Source: Ostrinia nubilalis
Taxonomy: Eukaryota; Arthropoda; Insecta; Lepidoptera; Crambidae
Length of the DNA: 64,000 bases
Direction of reading: 5' to 3'
Assembly: GCF_963855985.1 (NCBI RefSeq)
Contig: NC_087093.1
Location: forward strand, 11,981,001 to 12,045,000
The position numbers were made by a program, and so were the translations under genes. The notes beneath the pieces are model-generated. The model was not told where the DNA came from. It did not search any database and saw nothing but the letters and a program-made list of their open reading frames with translations. Shown here piece by piece: positions 21,985 through 33,463 of this stretch. Position 1 is the first letter of the stretch; the number at the start of each line of letters is the position of its first letter.

Positions 21985-22876
21985 CCCTTCTGACCCACCG
22001 CACTACCAAACCACACTACCAGTAGTGTCGTGGGGAATATTTTTTCCCTTCTGCACTACCAAGCCAGTAGTGTCGTGGGTAACATACATCTTCATTCCCA
22101 TCGACACTACTACCATAACTAAATGTAAAATTTGTAAAATTTTAGATTGTTTTGTAATAAATTATGTTTATATGCAACCCTAACCTCTGTGCAAATGCAA
22201 ATTTGCAGTTTGACGGAATTCACTGAAAATAAATTATTACCTAAAAGGGCTTATACCTATATAACTTTGCGTGAAAGAAAAACAAAAATTAAATTATTTT
22301 TACCCGACTACGGCAAAGCAAAAGGAGGGTTATGATTTTGATAGGCTATGTATGTATGTATGTTCATCTGTTCCCTCGTAACTTCTAAACTACCTATCAG
22401 AATTCGACAAATGACATAATCATTAGAAGCGTCTTAAATTGTCCGCTGGTTATAGGCTATATGGGGTTTCACAACAATCTAATGTGGCGCCCTCTAGCGG
22501 ACAAACCATACAGAGTAAAAAAATAAAGTTAAGATAAATATGCCGTGTTTGGTATCATTTGAAAGCGTTTTACTTGTACATTAACCGTAACATGTACATA
22601 AGCCCTTTTATGTAATATTTTATTTTCAGGAAATTCCGTCAAACTGCAAAATTGCACAGAAGTTAGGGTTGCATAGGTATAAACATAATTTATTACAAAA
22701 CAATCCAAAATTTTACAAATTTTACATTTAGTTATGGTAGTAGTGTCGATGGGAATGAAGATGTATGGCCCTTAAAAATTACCCACGACACTACTGGCTT
22801 GGTAGTGTAGAAGGGAAAAAATATTCCCCACGACACTACTGGTAGTGTGGTTTGGTAGTGCGGTGGGTAAGAAGGG
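21985..22876. mobile_element. Foldback element, about 270-bp inverted repeats, 8-bp TSD
   Basis: The arms 21985-22254 and 22598-22876 are reverse complements with modest divergence. The ends read CCCTTCTGACCCACCGCACT and, from the other side, CCCTTCTTACCCACCGCACT. A perfect 8-bp direct repeat actaaaac flanks the unit (21977-21984 and 22877-22884). Each arm repeats the word AGTAGTGTCGTGGG. The 343-bp spacer carries the common 'ggagggttatgattttgata' lepidopteran repeat and no transposase. The 8-bp TSD fits hAT, Merlin or P; the CCC ends do not decide. A transcript through it would form a long hairpin. Confidence 0.85.
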
Positions 22877-22913
22877 ACTAAAACAGTGTTCAGAAAAACG
22901 TATCAAGGTCTGA

Positions 22914-23043
22914 GGGCTTAGTGTGAGTTTACATCAAACGTCGTCACAGCGCCCCTAGCGGAAACTTTCAAGAACTAAAATTTACATAGGTATATTTTTT
23001 AACGCGCTCACTAGTAAGGACGATGTAAACTCACACTCAGCCC
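22914..23043. mobile_element. Short MITE-like inverted repeat
   Basis: GGGCTTAGTGTGAGTTTACA at the left and its near reverse complement ending at 23043 give about 130 bp. It lies 30 bp beyond the TSD of the foldback element. The flanking duplication is unclear. Confidence 0.65.
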
Positions 23044-23639
23044 ACTATACTATTTTAATCTGTGTCAATCTTTATAAAAGACGCACGGCCGCTCTTAAAT
23101 CCATTTATTTTTCAATACACTGACATTTGATTTTGGTAACCAAAAGCGGGGAAATACTGTCACTGAAAAAGTGATAAAATGACTGGAAAAAATTGTCAAA
23201 AGTGATATTGACCAAAGGCATAAGTTAAAACCACTATTGACTGATTTTTGCAGTCAAAAGTGTTTTTGACCGATTATGAGTTTTGACTGTGAGGTATTTA
23301 TCTTAAAATACTTTTCTGTTTAATCTTCCGAATCTGCGTCTGAAACAGTGCCAAGAAACACTTCGGACATTGCATTCAACTCACTCCAATACTTTATAGT
23401 TCCAGCCAAGCAATAGATCTGATATGGTTGTCATACACGGTCTGTAGACAAGAAAATTACACTATAAGTTATGGAGAATGTTGCCATATCTAAATAATTG
23501 AATCTGTAATTTATTTTAGCCATTGTGAACTTGAGAGTAAATCGTGTGCCTTCTGTATGTAATTGATTCAATTAGTTACGATTTTTTTATTCATCCATCT
23601 GTCTTAAAAACAAAATTAATCACACAAAAGTATGTTTCT
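23044..23639. other. No gene seen
   Basis: AT-rich spacer. 23140-23290 repeats variants of 'aaaagtgatattgacc' and 'caaaagtgtttttgaccg', a degenerate local duplication. Confidence 0.4.
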
Positions 23640-23800
23640 TCTTCTTCGCCTGGCCCATTCCCATTTTATTTGGGGTCGGCCCTCCGTACTTCTCATGAGT
23701 CTCTAGTCCTGGGTCGTCTCACTATTGATCTGAGCCTCTTTGGTCTTTGAGGTCCTTATCGGGGCTTAGTTTCGATGTCTAGTACTTTTCTGGTCATATG
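23640..23800. repeat. Lepidopteran LINE/SINE tail-like repeat
   Basis: A 'cttcttcttcgcctggccca' opening followed by 'atttggggtcggccctccgt' is a repeat I know from lepidopteran sequences, probably the end of a non-LTR element. Class uncertain. Confidence 0.5.
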
Positions 23801-24410
23801 GTTTTCTGGTACAAAAATGTATGTTTACCTACTTTAGATTTACCTACCTGGTTTTATTTTCTTATAAAAAATATTGATTTAATGTAACGGTAATTAGCCG
23901 TTTCTGGACACTTTTCAGTTGTTTTTTTTACCCTACCAGAAGTTAATAAAAGTTGTTACCGGCTTTTTACTGAAAATAGTATGATAGTAGTTATCATAGA
24001 CATGTCTAGTGTTGCATGTTTTCAAGATACCAGTCTACTAGGGAAAACTACGTAAACTAGCGTGATTACGTGCTTTCAGTGTTTACCTCAGCCAGCCTCG
24101 GCTGTCTTCGCCTAATATATTCTCTGTCCATCCCGTCCAGTCTGCAGGCACGGCGGCATTCTGCTCACGTCCGCTTTTTTAACGGGAACAGAATTCTCCC
24201 GGCTGAAATTACAGTCTTTTTGGTGACGCCCGAGCTTTTCTGATTTACCTATTCTGTTTTGAATTGTAGTTTTTTCGCTATATTTTTTGTAGGGACGGTC
24301 GCGGAATATTTAATTTTGTAACTGTAGACTAACTGCAGTACAAAGAGCGAGTTTTGTGAGAACTCTCAACTTGGGAATTCAATTCAAAGTTCAAACTCAA
24401 GCTTAGCCTA
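23801..24410. other. No gene seen
   Basis: Spacer with a slightly GC-rich patch at 24060-24240. No exon or element ends found. Confidence 0.4.
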
Positions 24411-24540
24411 GGCGCAAACCACCGATTTTTAGTTGGCTGATAGTTGGATCGGGCTGTTAATCAGTACAGACATGTATGAAAGTGCGCACATTACACCGAT
24501 TTGGCATCGGCCGATTCTTCATACAGATTCAAAATTGACT
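24411..24540 (+). repeat. Interspersed repeat with TCGGCCGAT motif, copy C
   Basis: It runs from 'ggcgcaaaccaccgattttt' through 'attacaccgatttggcatcg' to 'cggccgattcttcatacaga', and is the clearest of three family members in the window. Confidence 0.65.
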
Positions 24541-25023
24541 TGTCAAAATATTGGCTTCTAAGTTTGACTTGAGATCGAGTTTTTAGCTTCGAGACTTTAG
24601 AGGCTGTAAGAAATACTAGCAATAACTGATATATTACACCTTTTTTCCAAGTACATTATATTTTTACTGTTTTACAGAGAAAGTGTTTACGTGAGCGGTG
24701 TGAACAAGATATGACGGAGTTGTTTATTGATCGCAGTTTTAAATTCGATTTTAAACCCACTCCGTCTGTGAGTACACACAAACATATCGTAAAGTTTTAG
24801 TCGTAAAGACATACTTACACCTTTGTGCCCTCTGTTTCTCAACCTTTAATTTCTTCATTTATTTTGTGAGCTATAAGGGCCCTTGCCCACTGCGACTTTT
24901 TACGTTTTACGATTTTTTACGTACTTTTTGCGTTTACGAAACGCGCGACTGCAAAGCGCGTTAGCATTTGCAACGCACCCATTTCGTGAATACCATTAAA
25001 TATTATTCAAAGTGTTTCTAATA
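24541..25023. other. No gene seen
   Basis: Spacer. 24887-24970 ('gggcccttgcccactgcgac' onward) looks like one arm of a MITE with the other arm missing. Confidence 0.35.
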
Positions 25024-25025
25024 TA

Positions 25026-25498
25026 TACAGGGTGAAATTTTGTAATGCCACCTGGAGGGAAAGTACTCTTAATACTGTAGATATAAAATTTTACTGAAAG
25101 AAAACATTCCTTTATTTTTGAAAAGAAACAGAACTGCATTCAAAGATTTTCTAAAAATTTTCGAAAATTCACCACCAAACCATACAATTTTCTGTAAATA
25201 ATTAAAATCATTTTAGATTTCATGGTTTTCCTTTCATTTGATTTATCAAGTTTGTTAGAGAGATTTCATCCTTATCTATACTTAACCCTAACGATCGATA
25301 CAATAAAAATACAGGTGTAATTTTTAACAAATTTTAGTTAGTTCGATTTCCGGGTGTGGCAAGCAAATTTTTAGAAATCTTGGAATGCAGTTCTATTTAT
25401 TTTTCTAATTAAAGGAATGTTTCCTTTGAGTAAAATTTTCTATCTACCGTATTAGGAATACTTTCCCTCCAGGTGGCATTATAATATTCCACCCTGTA
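25026..25498. mobile_element. TA-flanked MITE with about 135-bp inverted repeats
   Basis: Left end TACAGGGTGAAATTTTGTAA and right end, read inward, TACAGGGTGGAATATTATAA, then a shared ATGCCACCTGGAGGGAAAGT. The arms (to about 25165 and from about 25360) match with scattered changes. TA lies on both sides, compatible with Tc1/mariner, though 'tata' flanks make the TSD ambiguous. No transposase. Confidence 0.8.
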
Positions 25499-26098
25499 TA
25501 TTAAAACACAAAAGTAACATCATAATGACGAGTACCTACTTACAAATGTCGCTTTTAATAACATTAGGATAGTGATTTTCATTTAAAAGAAGCCATTTTC
25601 CCCATTTCCGTAGTAAATCATGTTCAGGCATTATGGCAACCCTATAAGCTGATATTATAATTAGTAATTGTCGTAGGTACATATTACACATATCATTATT
25701 TGTCCTTTGTGTTTTGGAGCTTCAGTATCCTGATTTAAATCATCCAGCAGTTTGAGAACCAGTACCTTAGTTTATACAAAGGAAATTGCTTATTTTACGC
25801 CAGTGTCGCCCGTTTCGGCTGCTTATTATCCGTTTGTGCATAAACACTTTTATGATTTTCTCTGTAATGCAGTAAATGTGGCTACTATGAAAATAAGGGA
25901 CGAAGGTGGAGACATAACACTCGAAATTAAGGTGCAAGTGTTTGAGTTTAACACTCTTCTTCACAGTTATTTTGCATCGTAATTTTAAAATTAAAATACG
26001 AAAGACAAAGTAGTAACTATTTTAATCCAACTAACGAGTAAGTTTAAGTTTGTCATATCCTGCGAATCCATAGTAGAAAACAACACCACTTTTCTCTT
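25499..26098. other. No gene seen
   Basis: AT-rich spacer. An open frame at 25752-25982 has no recognisable domain. Confidence 0.4.
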
Positions 26099-26100
26099 TA

Positions 26101-28700
26101 GGCTGGGTTGCACCATCTTACTTAAACTATAACAAACGGCAAAAATCTGTTAAACTGCATACAAAAACAGGGTGTCCACTGCAAATGTTCGAAAAAATTC
26201 CCTGACTTTTCCCTGACTTTCCCTGACAATTTTTTCAAAATTCCCTGACCAACTATGTATACAACATGTCCCAAAATTCAAGGATAAGCCGACGCCACAG
26301 GACTTTAGGAAAAATAAGGAAAAAAATCTATCTCAATTATTTTTTGACTTACACAATAAATTATGAAATTCAACGAAAATTGACACCCCTTATGATATTT
26401 TACATTACCACGACTACCATTTTTCAATTATTCCTGGTTTTCTGTTTATATCGGCAACTTAAGTAGTGCTGCTGTTCACCCCAACTCTTAAAACCCCCAG
26501 AATCCTTGCAGTTTTTACACAAAAGTTAATCAAAATATTTTATTTCCTTAAAATTTTGAACGATTTTTACTTTCACTCCACTTTGACTCATCGTTTTGTA
26601 AAAAAAAAGTATGAACACTACTGCGGCAAGTTTTTTTAAAGTTGACGCAACTATCCAAGATTTCAAAATGGTACTCTAAGAAACCTAGTCGCAAAAAAGA
26701 TATGCGTACCATTTTTACAAGCACTTCGCTTGTTAGTTAGTATGGGATATATCTTACAACTGAATTTAAAACCAGTTCTCCTTAATCAATTGAGCTGAAA
26801 TTTGGTATACTTGTGTAAGTACGATGACAATGCAATATTATGGTACCATTGAGCTGGATGGAGTCAGAGTCAGAGAGACATTGAGATAGGAACTCTTAAC
26901 GAAACGGCGGAATTGCATCTAGTTTGGGTTCGTTGGACTTGTCTTTTCGAGCACTTTAGTGCTAGATGATGTCCAGGGTCCTGATGATGAAGTCAAGAGG
27001 TGGCAGGAGCTGGCCATAGGAAGTCCTAAACGAAACGACGGAAGCTTATCGAGTTTGGGTTCGTTGGATTTGTCTTCCCGAGCACTTAGGCCATGAGATT
27101 GAGAAACAACTAAAAAGTTTAAAATAAAGTTGTAATAAAAAAAAAACTTTTTTAAAAACAAGCTTGACTTCGTTTGAAAATTATAATTGACTTCATCATC
27201 AGGACCCTGGACATCATCAAGCACTAAAGTGCTCTAAAAGACAAATCCAACGAACCCAAACTAGATGCAATTCCGCCGTTTCGTTTAGAAGTTCCTGTGG
27301 CCACCTCCAGTTTCAGCTCAATGGTACCATAATATTGCATTTTCATCGTACTTACATAAGTATACCAAATTTCAGCTCAATCGGTTGAGGAGAACTGGTT
27401 TTAAATTCAGTTGCAAGATAACTAACAAGCGAAGTGCTTGTAAAAATGGTACGCATATCTTTTGCGACTAGACTTCTTAGAGTATTATACCATTTTGGAA
27501 TCTTGGATAGTTGCGTCAACTTTATAAAAAACTTGCCGCAGTAGTGTTCATACTTTTTTTTTACAAAACGATGAGTAAAATTGGAGTGAAAGTAAAAATC
27601 GTTCAAAATTTTAAGGAAATAAAATATTTTGATTAACTTTTGTGTAAAAACTGCAAGGATTCTGGGGGTTTTAAGAGTTGGGGTGGACAGCAACACTACT
27701 TAAGTTGCCGATACAAACAAAAAAACAGAAATATTTTAAAAATGGTAGTCGTGGTAATGTAAAATATCATAAGGGGTGTCAATATTCGAAGAATTTCGTA
27801 ATTTATTGTGGAACTTAAAAAATAATTGAGATAGATTTTTTTCCTTATTTTTCCTAAAGTAGTCATGACTATGACCATCCTGCGACGCCGGCTTATCCTT
27901 GAATTTTGGGACACGTTGACTTTTCGGATAGATCCAGTTAATTCTGTAACCTATTACTGATATCGTTTGAAAGAGCTCGTGAAGCACTTTCAAGATCAGT
28001 AAGCAGTTTTTCGATATCTTGTGTAGTTTAGAAATAATCGAATGAGATCACTTATTGTTTCCACCCTGTATTAATAGCACTCACAGTGAACTGCTCACTA
28101 GTCTGCACTCAATAATCAAATCAATAAATAATTATAAAAAAAAATATAAATAAACATAAGTTATAAGTTGCACTTTCACATCGACAATAGAAAATATATC
28201 ATTTTACTGAAACAAAAAAGTACAACTATTAAAACAAAAAGGAGTAATCTAGTTATGACAAAAAAAAAACTATATGAAAGTAATCTAATTATGAACAAAA
28301 TTATGTCATAATTTAGATCAATCCACTTCATTAGATAAAAAACTAAAAAGGAGTAATATAATTATGACTAAAAACAAAGTCATAATGTAGATCACTCCAA
28401 ACCTGAAAAAAAAAATGCTTCGATAGTCAAGATCAAAGGTCTTTCTAGAGCATAAATTAATTAAATCCCTCATTTTACAATCACTGGGAAATTTCGGGAG
28501 ACAAACAGTGTTTTGGTAGACAAAATCTCAATGTTTCCCTGACTTTCCAGGTGACCCCTCTATTTCACTGACTTTCCCTGACTGCTATGAGCTTCCCTGA
28601 CTTTTCCCTGACTTTCCCTGACTTTCCAGAATGTGGACACCCTGAAAAAACACCGGTTATCGTTATAGTTACTGTTAAAGTTAGGTGGTGCAACTCAGCC
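26101..28700. mobile_element. PIF/Harbinger-like MITE split by a 2.5-kb insertion
   Basis: The left part 26101-26167 begins GGCTGGGTTGCACCATCTTA, and the right part 28645-28700 ends TGGTGCAACTCAGCC. TTA flanks both sides (26098-26100 and 28701-28703). Joined, the halves equal the intact family members at 30191 and 49520. The break lies in the A-run of 'catacaaaaa'. Confidence 0.85.
26168..28644. mobile_element. Insertion with CAGGGTGTCCAC ends and a giant inverted repeat
   Basis: Both ends read CAGGGTGTCCAC inward, followed by repeated 'ccctgacttt' words. Inside, 26264-26996 and 27187-27917 are reverse complements of about 730 bp each, differing by scattered substitutions and small indels, around a 190-bp spacer. 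The spacer repeats part of the arm ('gtttgggttcgttggatttg', also at about 26920 and in reverse at about 27255). No transposase is seen; short frames in the arms are mirror images of each other. Insertion into an A-run hides the TSD length (at most 5-6). Transcription would give a very long double-stranded hairpin. Confidence 0.85.
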
Positions 28701-28703
28701 TTA

Positions 28704-29447
28704 ATCTCTTGAAACAAGTCTTAACCACTCCTGGCCAGTCAAAAAAAAAAGAATAACGAATTCACCGCTATCAAGGTATCATCTTCGTAAGTTTTCATTT
28801 GAGATTTTACACCAAAAAGCACTCGTGAATTATTAAAACGCCGCGAAAAAATATAAACACAGCGTAACCAGAATAAAAGTCAGCGCGTTTTTTCACCGAA
28901 AGCCGTTTTGCTAAGCTAAAATAACTTCATTAAGTCTTTATTTAGCTCGTATATATTTTATTACAATGGTCGGCTTTGTCCCGCCTCACCGACACGGTGG
29001 AGTGAGTCTTATAAATCATTTATTTTTTTCGACGAGCAGATTAAGAAAACAATGGATGACAATCTATCAACAGCGGTCCATTTAGGAAGACAAAAGCAAG
29101 AAGATCCGAGTGAAGTGGGGCGTTTTATATTATATTTATCTTTAATTACTACACGACGTCGAAGAAGAAAGAAAGAAGCGCACCGAATAATGACGTGATC
29201 CGAGGGAAAAATGCGAGAACAAATAACGATTTTCTATTGTTGGCTTATTATTCCCAGAGGAATTTATTACTGGTACCTCTAAGGAGGCTCTGTTTCGAAG
29301 AAGGTAAATATCATTGTATTTGAAAATAAAAGCTTTTGGTGTTTACTTTTTTGAAAGACAGCGCGGAAATTCCTTTCATTGTAATAAAGTTATGATAATA
29401 CATTTTCTTATAAAAAATTTCTGAAGGTTGCTTAGAATTCGGTCTGA
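28704..29447. other. No gene seen
   Basis: AT-rich spacer. 28960-29020 is a small GC-rich patch. No repeat signature recognised. Confidence 0.4.
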
Positions 29448-29514
29448 TCATCACTTACCATCAGGTGAGATACAGGCCAAGAGCTACCTCGTTGTGGATA
29501 AAAAAAAAAAAAAG
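29448..29514 (+). repeat. Poly-A tailed retroposon 3' end
   Basis: 'tcacttaccatcaggtgaga' and 'gagctacctcgttgtggata' lead into an A-run of more than a dozen bases. This is a 3' end shared by many lepidopteran non-LTR retroposons and resembles 50443-50504. The 5' extent is unknown. Confidence 0.65.
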
Positions 29515-30190
29515 ATTTTAATAGAGACTCTCATCTGACCATTTTACGAATTTATTCACAGAAATACACGCTACAGTATGTGGTATGTTTCACCATGACA
29601 CACCCGCAACATCAGATAGTAAGATCGCCATTCTTTAAGAGTTGTATTTTACGCATACAGCATACCAAATCTTACGGATCTAATGCTGTTGTAACAAGGT
29701 CTAATTCACCACAAAAATGTCATAGCCTGTGTATTATAGCCGACACTATTTGCTTGTAAGCTCCCCACTAACAGACAGGGCGGTATTGAAACGACCGAAC
29801 TGCTCTCTGGAACGGCAGTAACATCTTTGATGAAAGCTGAAGGGTTGTAAAATTTTATTATTACGACCAGCCAAAGTCGCTAGTGTGAAATTTAATTAGA
29901 AACGTGTCAGAACATTCGTGATGCGGTATTTTAATAATGGCCTGTGTCCCCTGCGGCGATTTATGGCTTAAGGGCGGTGGTGTACTGCAATTTCTTTGGA
30001 TACGGTGGTTTTCTAGCGATTTTTTGGATGAAAAAGGCTGTTTTGTCACAACATTAGGGATCTATTGAAGATAAAAATAAATACAGCCAGTAAGTATTTA
30101 CATGAAATGCTTTAAATGAAACTGATAATAAGTCAAATTAAAAAATTTCAAGACAAATAAATTTTATTATTTATTTGCCTTGAACATTTA
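29515..30190. other. No gene seen
   Basis: Spacer with GC-richer DNA at 29740-29820 and 29920-30030. No exon evidence. Confidence 0.4.
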
Positions 30191-30306
30191 GGCTGGGTCA
30201 CCATCTTACTTTAACATTGATAAACGTCAAAAATCTGTCAAACTCCATACAAAAAACACAGGTTATCGTTATAGTTACGTTTAAAGTTAGGTGGTGTAAC
30301 TCAGCC
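30191..30306. mobile_element. Intact PIF/Harbinger-like MITE, TSD TTA
   Basis: It starts GGCTGGGTCACCATCTTACT, ends GTGTAACTCAGCC and is flanked by TTA on both sides. It is 116 bp and contains the family's central 'aactccatacaaaaaacaca'. Confidence 0.85.
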
Positions 30307-32064
30307 TTAAACAAATATGAGGATATTGTTGAACTACTGTGGTAAAATGCTACTTAACAATAAAAATAATGATTTTTTCACACTCGTGAAAATCATGACA
30401 ATAGTTTTTCCGTCAAAATCAGTGTCAATTTTGGAAAATCTTGAAATTCTTGAATATCTACAACATTCATTTAAAAAGTTCCTAAGGTAGCTAAAGGAAT
30501 ATACCGTTAAAGTATGAATGCGAATTAACTTTTAATTTTCTCTGACGTCCAGACTTCGGGTTCAGAAGTTGTTTACGGTTTTGAGAACACAATAGACCCA
30601 AACTCGATGTAAACTCTAAACGAACTTTGTATTCGATTCGACAGTAATAACGGTGAGATTGAGTTTTGAAAACCGACGGTGTAGTGACCGATACGATCAA
30701 ATGAAATTTATATACAAAAATATACTAATTTAAATTTATTATACCATGTTACGTATTTTAACAAAACTCGTTTGATTTTAAGTTAAGTAGGTACATTTAA
30801 CTTAAAAAGAAAAAAATTGGATATTTCTTTACAGAGACAATAAAATAAGCGACGGTTCTGAATGTAATCATTATAAATAAATAAATGACTTCAACCAAAA
30901 AACGTCTGAAAATGGATAGAGCATTTTTCTTCAAGAAACTAAAAGCATTCGAACCAACAAGTTGTTGATAAAGCATACAAATTGAAAGTAACTGAGGTAG
31001 CAAATAGTATGTTTATGTTCGACAGTCTGTTTCAATTTGTTTTACATTTCTATTCTGATGTTGTTTTTGTTTTACATGAGTTATGCGCTCTGACGAAAAT
31101 GTTCACTTAACTTTTTTCCTTCTTTTGATAGAATATTTAGGTATGTTACTATTATTTTCGTATGTCATATTATACTTCTGTCTCCTACTGTGTTAGCTGC
31201 TGTGAAGATTAAAATAATTAATCATCGTTATAACATTTTTTCATGGGATTCAAAAAGCTGTGTTGTTTCAAAAGACTTTTCTCATTTTCGGATAACTATT
31301 CCTCTTTTAATTTACATTTGAATAAAATTAATTTATTTTTTGAAGCGCGGAACTTTACATTTAGACGTGTTAACTATTTATCACATTTGATTATACAATC
31401 GTTTAAGTACATGAAGTGGTGAAGGACAATAATATACTCAACATCAAATAAACCGCACCTTCCGCGACGCGAACTTTAACGATTTTCTTCTGACACAATC
31501 ATGGTGCCCCAACAATATTGGTGTTATTTGAAAGCCCAATAAATATCCTTAAAGAAAAACACATTTAATTTCTTAATAAATGATTAACATATACCATAAA
31601 TGTGACTTGAAAAAATACCTCACTTTGGGCCCACCTATGGGATCAATGAGACCAATTTTTATGGTTGTAAAACCAAATAATGATCTCACGTGTCCTCTTT
31701 AACAGATGGATAGAGATTAATCCCAACTTAACAGTTTTATAGCCATAAAAGTTGGCTCTAGCGTAACTACCTATTTTTTGAAGAAGTGACTCTGGATCCT
31801 TCTAAAGACACATTTTTGGGGTAAAAATCTTGCCTTTAATGAAATGAAGGTTAGAACTAGGCTTTTAAATGGTGCCAATATTGGTGGGAAGTGGGGAAGA
31901 AAACGTTTGAAAATTTTTGTCGCGGGAGGTGCGATTTATTTGATGTCGAGTGTAGTTTAAAATATCTTATTTACCTATAGAAATAACCGACTATATCACT
32001 AGTTATCTGGGATATTTATCATTATGTCGTCAATATATGACTTTTCTGCTTCACGTAACATTCT
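30307..32064. other. No gene seen
   Basis: AT-rich DNA. Short frames at 30491-30700 and 30797-31003 show no domain. 31440-31950 contains a long unexplained segment ('catcaaataaaccgcacctt' to 'gcgatttattt'), perhaps an old element: its start and end words CATCAAATAAACCGCACCTT and 'aggtgcgatttatttgatg' are near reverse complements. Confidence 0.45.
31441..31949. mobile_element. Probable MITE with TCGACATCAAATAAA-like ends
   Basis: Left 'caacatcaaataaaccgcacctt' (31440-31462) and right 'aggtgcgatttatttgatgtcgag' (about 31928-31951) are near reverse complements, giving an element of about 510 bp with short terminal repeats. The interior has no coding capacity. TSD not resolved. Confidence 0.5.
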
Positions 32065-32384
32065 ATCCCATCAAAAACAATACTTGTCAAATAAACCAAG
32101 TCTCGCAACTCAGTTGTTCTACGGTAAAAAGTTGTGAGATCCATGTAATACCAAGTCCAGGCCAGGAAATCTTTAACGTTTTACATAAATTATTGACTTG
32201 GCCATCGCACTAAATAATTTAATTTACACGTGTTTTCATGCGATGGCCAAGTCAATATATTTATGTAAAACGTTAAAGATTTCCTGGCCTGGACTTGGTA
32301 TTACATGGATCTCACAACTTTTTACCGTAGAACAACTGAGTTGCGAGACTTGGTTTATTTGACAAGTATTGTTTTTGATGGGAT
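32065..32384. mobile_element. Near-perfect 145-bp-arm hairpin
   Basis: 32065-32209 and 32239-32384 are reverse complements, differing by about one inserted base ('ataaattattg' against 'ataaatatattg'), around a 29-base loop. The outer end reads ATCCCATCAAAAACAATACT. A 4-bp flank CATT may be the TSD if two unmatched bases are counted on each side. Such high arm identity implies a recent insertion or active homogenisation. Confidence 0.85.
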
Positions 32385-32439
32385 CTCATTTATTTTTGTA
32401 TTTTGTAGACAGCAGTTATGTATCTAGAAAACTGGACCG

Positions 32440-32870
32440 AAATTGAAAAATTTTACTCGACTTGGCGGTTGCGCTACCGTGCCCCCAAATATTTTAGTTT
32501 TTCCTTGATTCATACACCAAACACTACTTATATTCCAAATTTGAAGCTTCTAGGTCTGCTAGAAGTGCCTTAGAGTTTTGATGATCGGTGAGTCAGTGAG
32601 TCAGTCAGTGAGTGACAAAATTAAGTAACTTTGACCCGTTATAATTCTTAAACTACTGGTTCAAATTGAATAAAATTTTAAATATACCGTGTCTTTACAA
32701 TGCCTGCATAGCTAATGAAAATTCAGCCTTCTAGTTTTATCCACAACGAAGTTACAGGCGGTCGAAAATGGCCTGAATTGCTTCGAGAAAAGGATGGTAC
32801 GGCCGTGCCGCTTTTTTGCTCGACTTGGTGGGGGCACTGCCGTGCCCCCAGATAAAGCGTTTCCATGCCA
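32440..32870. repeat. Interspersed repeat ending in a GC-rich hairpin
   Basis: Both ends carry 'ctcgacttggcgg' or 'ctcgacttggtgg' followed by 'gtgcccccaaa' or 'gtgcccccaga'. The right end forms the stem GGGGGCAC-TGCC-GTGCCCCC (about 32830-32850). Internal (gtca/gtga)n at 32590-32620. Possibly a Helitron-like non-autonomous element; I cannot confirm. Confidence 0.5.
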
Positions 32871-33368
32871 ATATCTGAAAATGCATCAGGAATTTATATC
32901 ACGGCCGAGATTTTGTCGCACGAAATGTCACAACAACTAGCTGTCACTCGCAATGTTGCGTATTCGAGACCACAGTGAAGGCGCACAGAGTAGGCACATA
33001 GAACTACCTACTATGAATTACCATTTCACCATTAGAATCCTACAATATTTTTGATAAACATAGGTGGTACGAAGTTCGCTAAGTCAGCTAGTCAAGATTA
33101 AAGCTGGTATCTTTTTCGTAACAATGAATGAATAAAATATGGTATTCTGATGTGATACTCCAGTAAAGATAGCAAACATTTTGTGTTTCAAGATCATCTA
33201 CCTACAATTCTACATCTTAGAATACAAACCGCTGTCTGATACCATTTGTCAAGTTTTTTATACATTTTATATGACTTTCTATTCTTTAGCAATTTCTGTG
33301 TAGATAGATTTACCTACTTTTGTTCACGACGTAGAGTAGGCACTTTTGCTCCTGTAGACTTAGGATGA
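32871..33368. other. No gene seen
   Basis: Spacer. 33020-33090 resembles a repeat also seen at 44155-44270 ('tttcaccattagaatcctac' and 'attttatcattagaaagcta'). Confidence 0.35.
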
Positions 33369-33463
33369 GCGCCACGATAAACTTTTATCGAAAGATTTAT
33401 CATCGATTTTGCACTACATAAGTATTTGTATTAAAAATCATCGATAAGATTTTATCATGGCGC
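33369..33463. mobile_element. Short MITE-like inverted repeat
   Basis: GCGCCACGATAAACTTTTAT at the left pairs with the right end, which reads inward GCGCCATGATAAAATCTTAT. The arms are about 27 bp, total 95 bp. TSD not resolved. Confidence 0.65.

Noticed and set aside
22320..22597. Regulatory or coding meaning of the foldback spacer
   Set aside because: The sequence matches a common dispersed lepidopteran repeat ('ggagggttatgattttgata'), so it is probably older TE debris.
27352..27914. Open frames of 114 and 72 codons in the 26-28 kb element
   Set aside because: The same peptides appear in the opposite arm (for example MSQNSRISRR at 26266), which shows they come from the inverted repeat; AT-rich, no domain.
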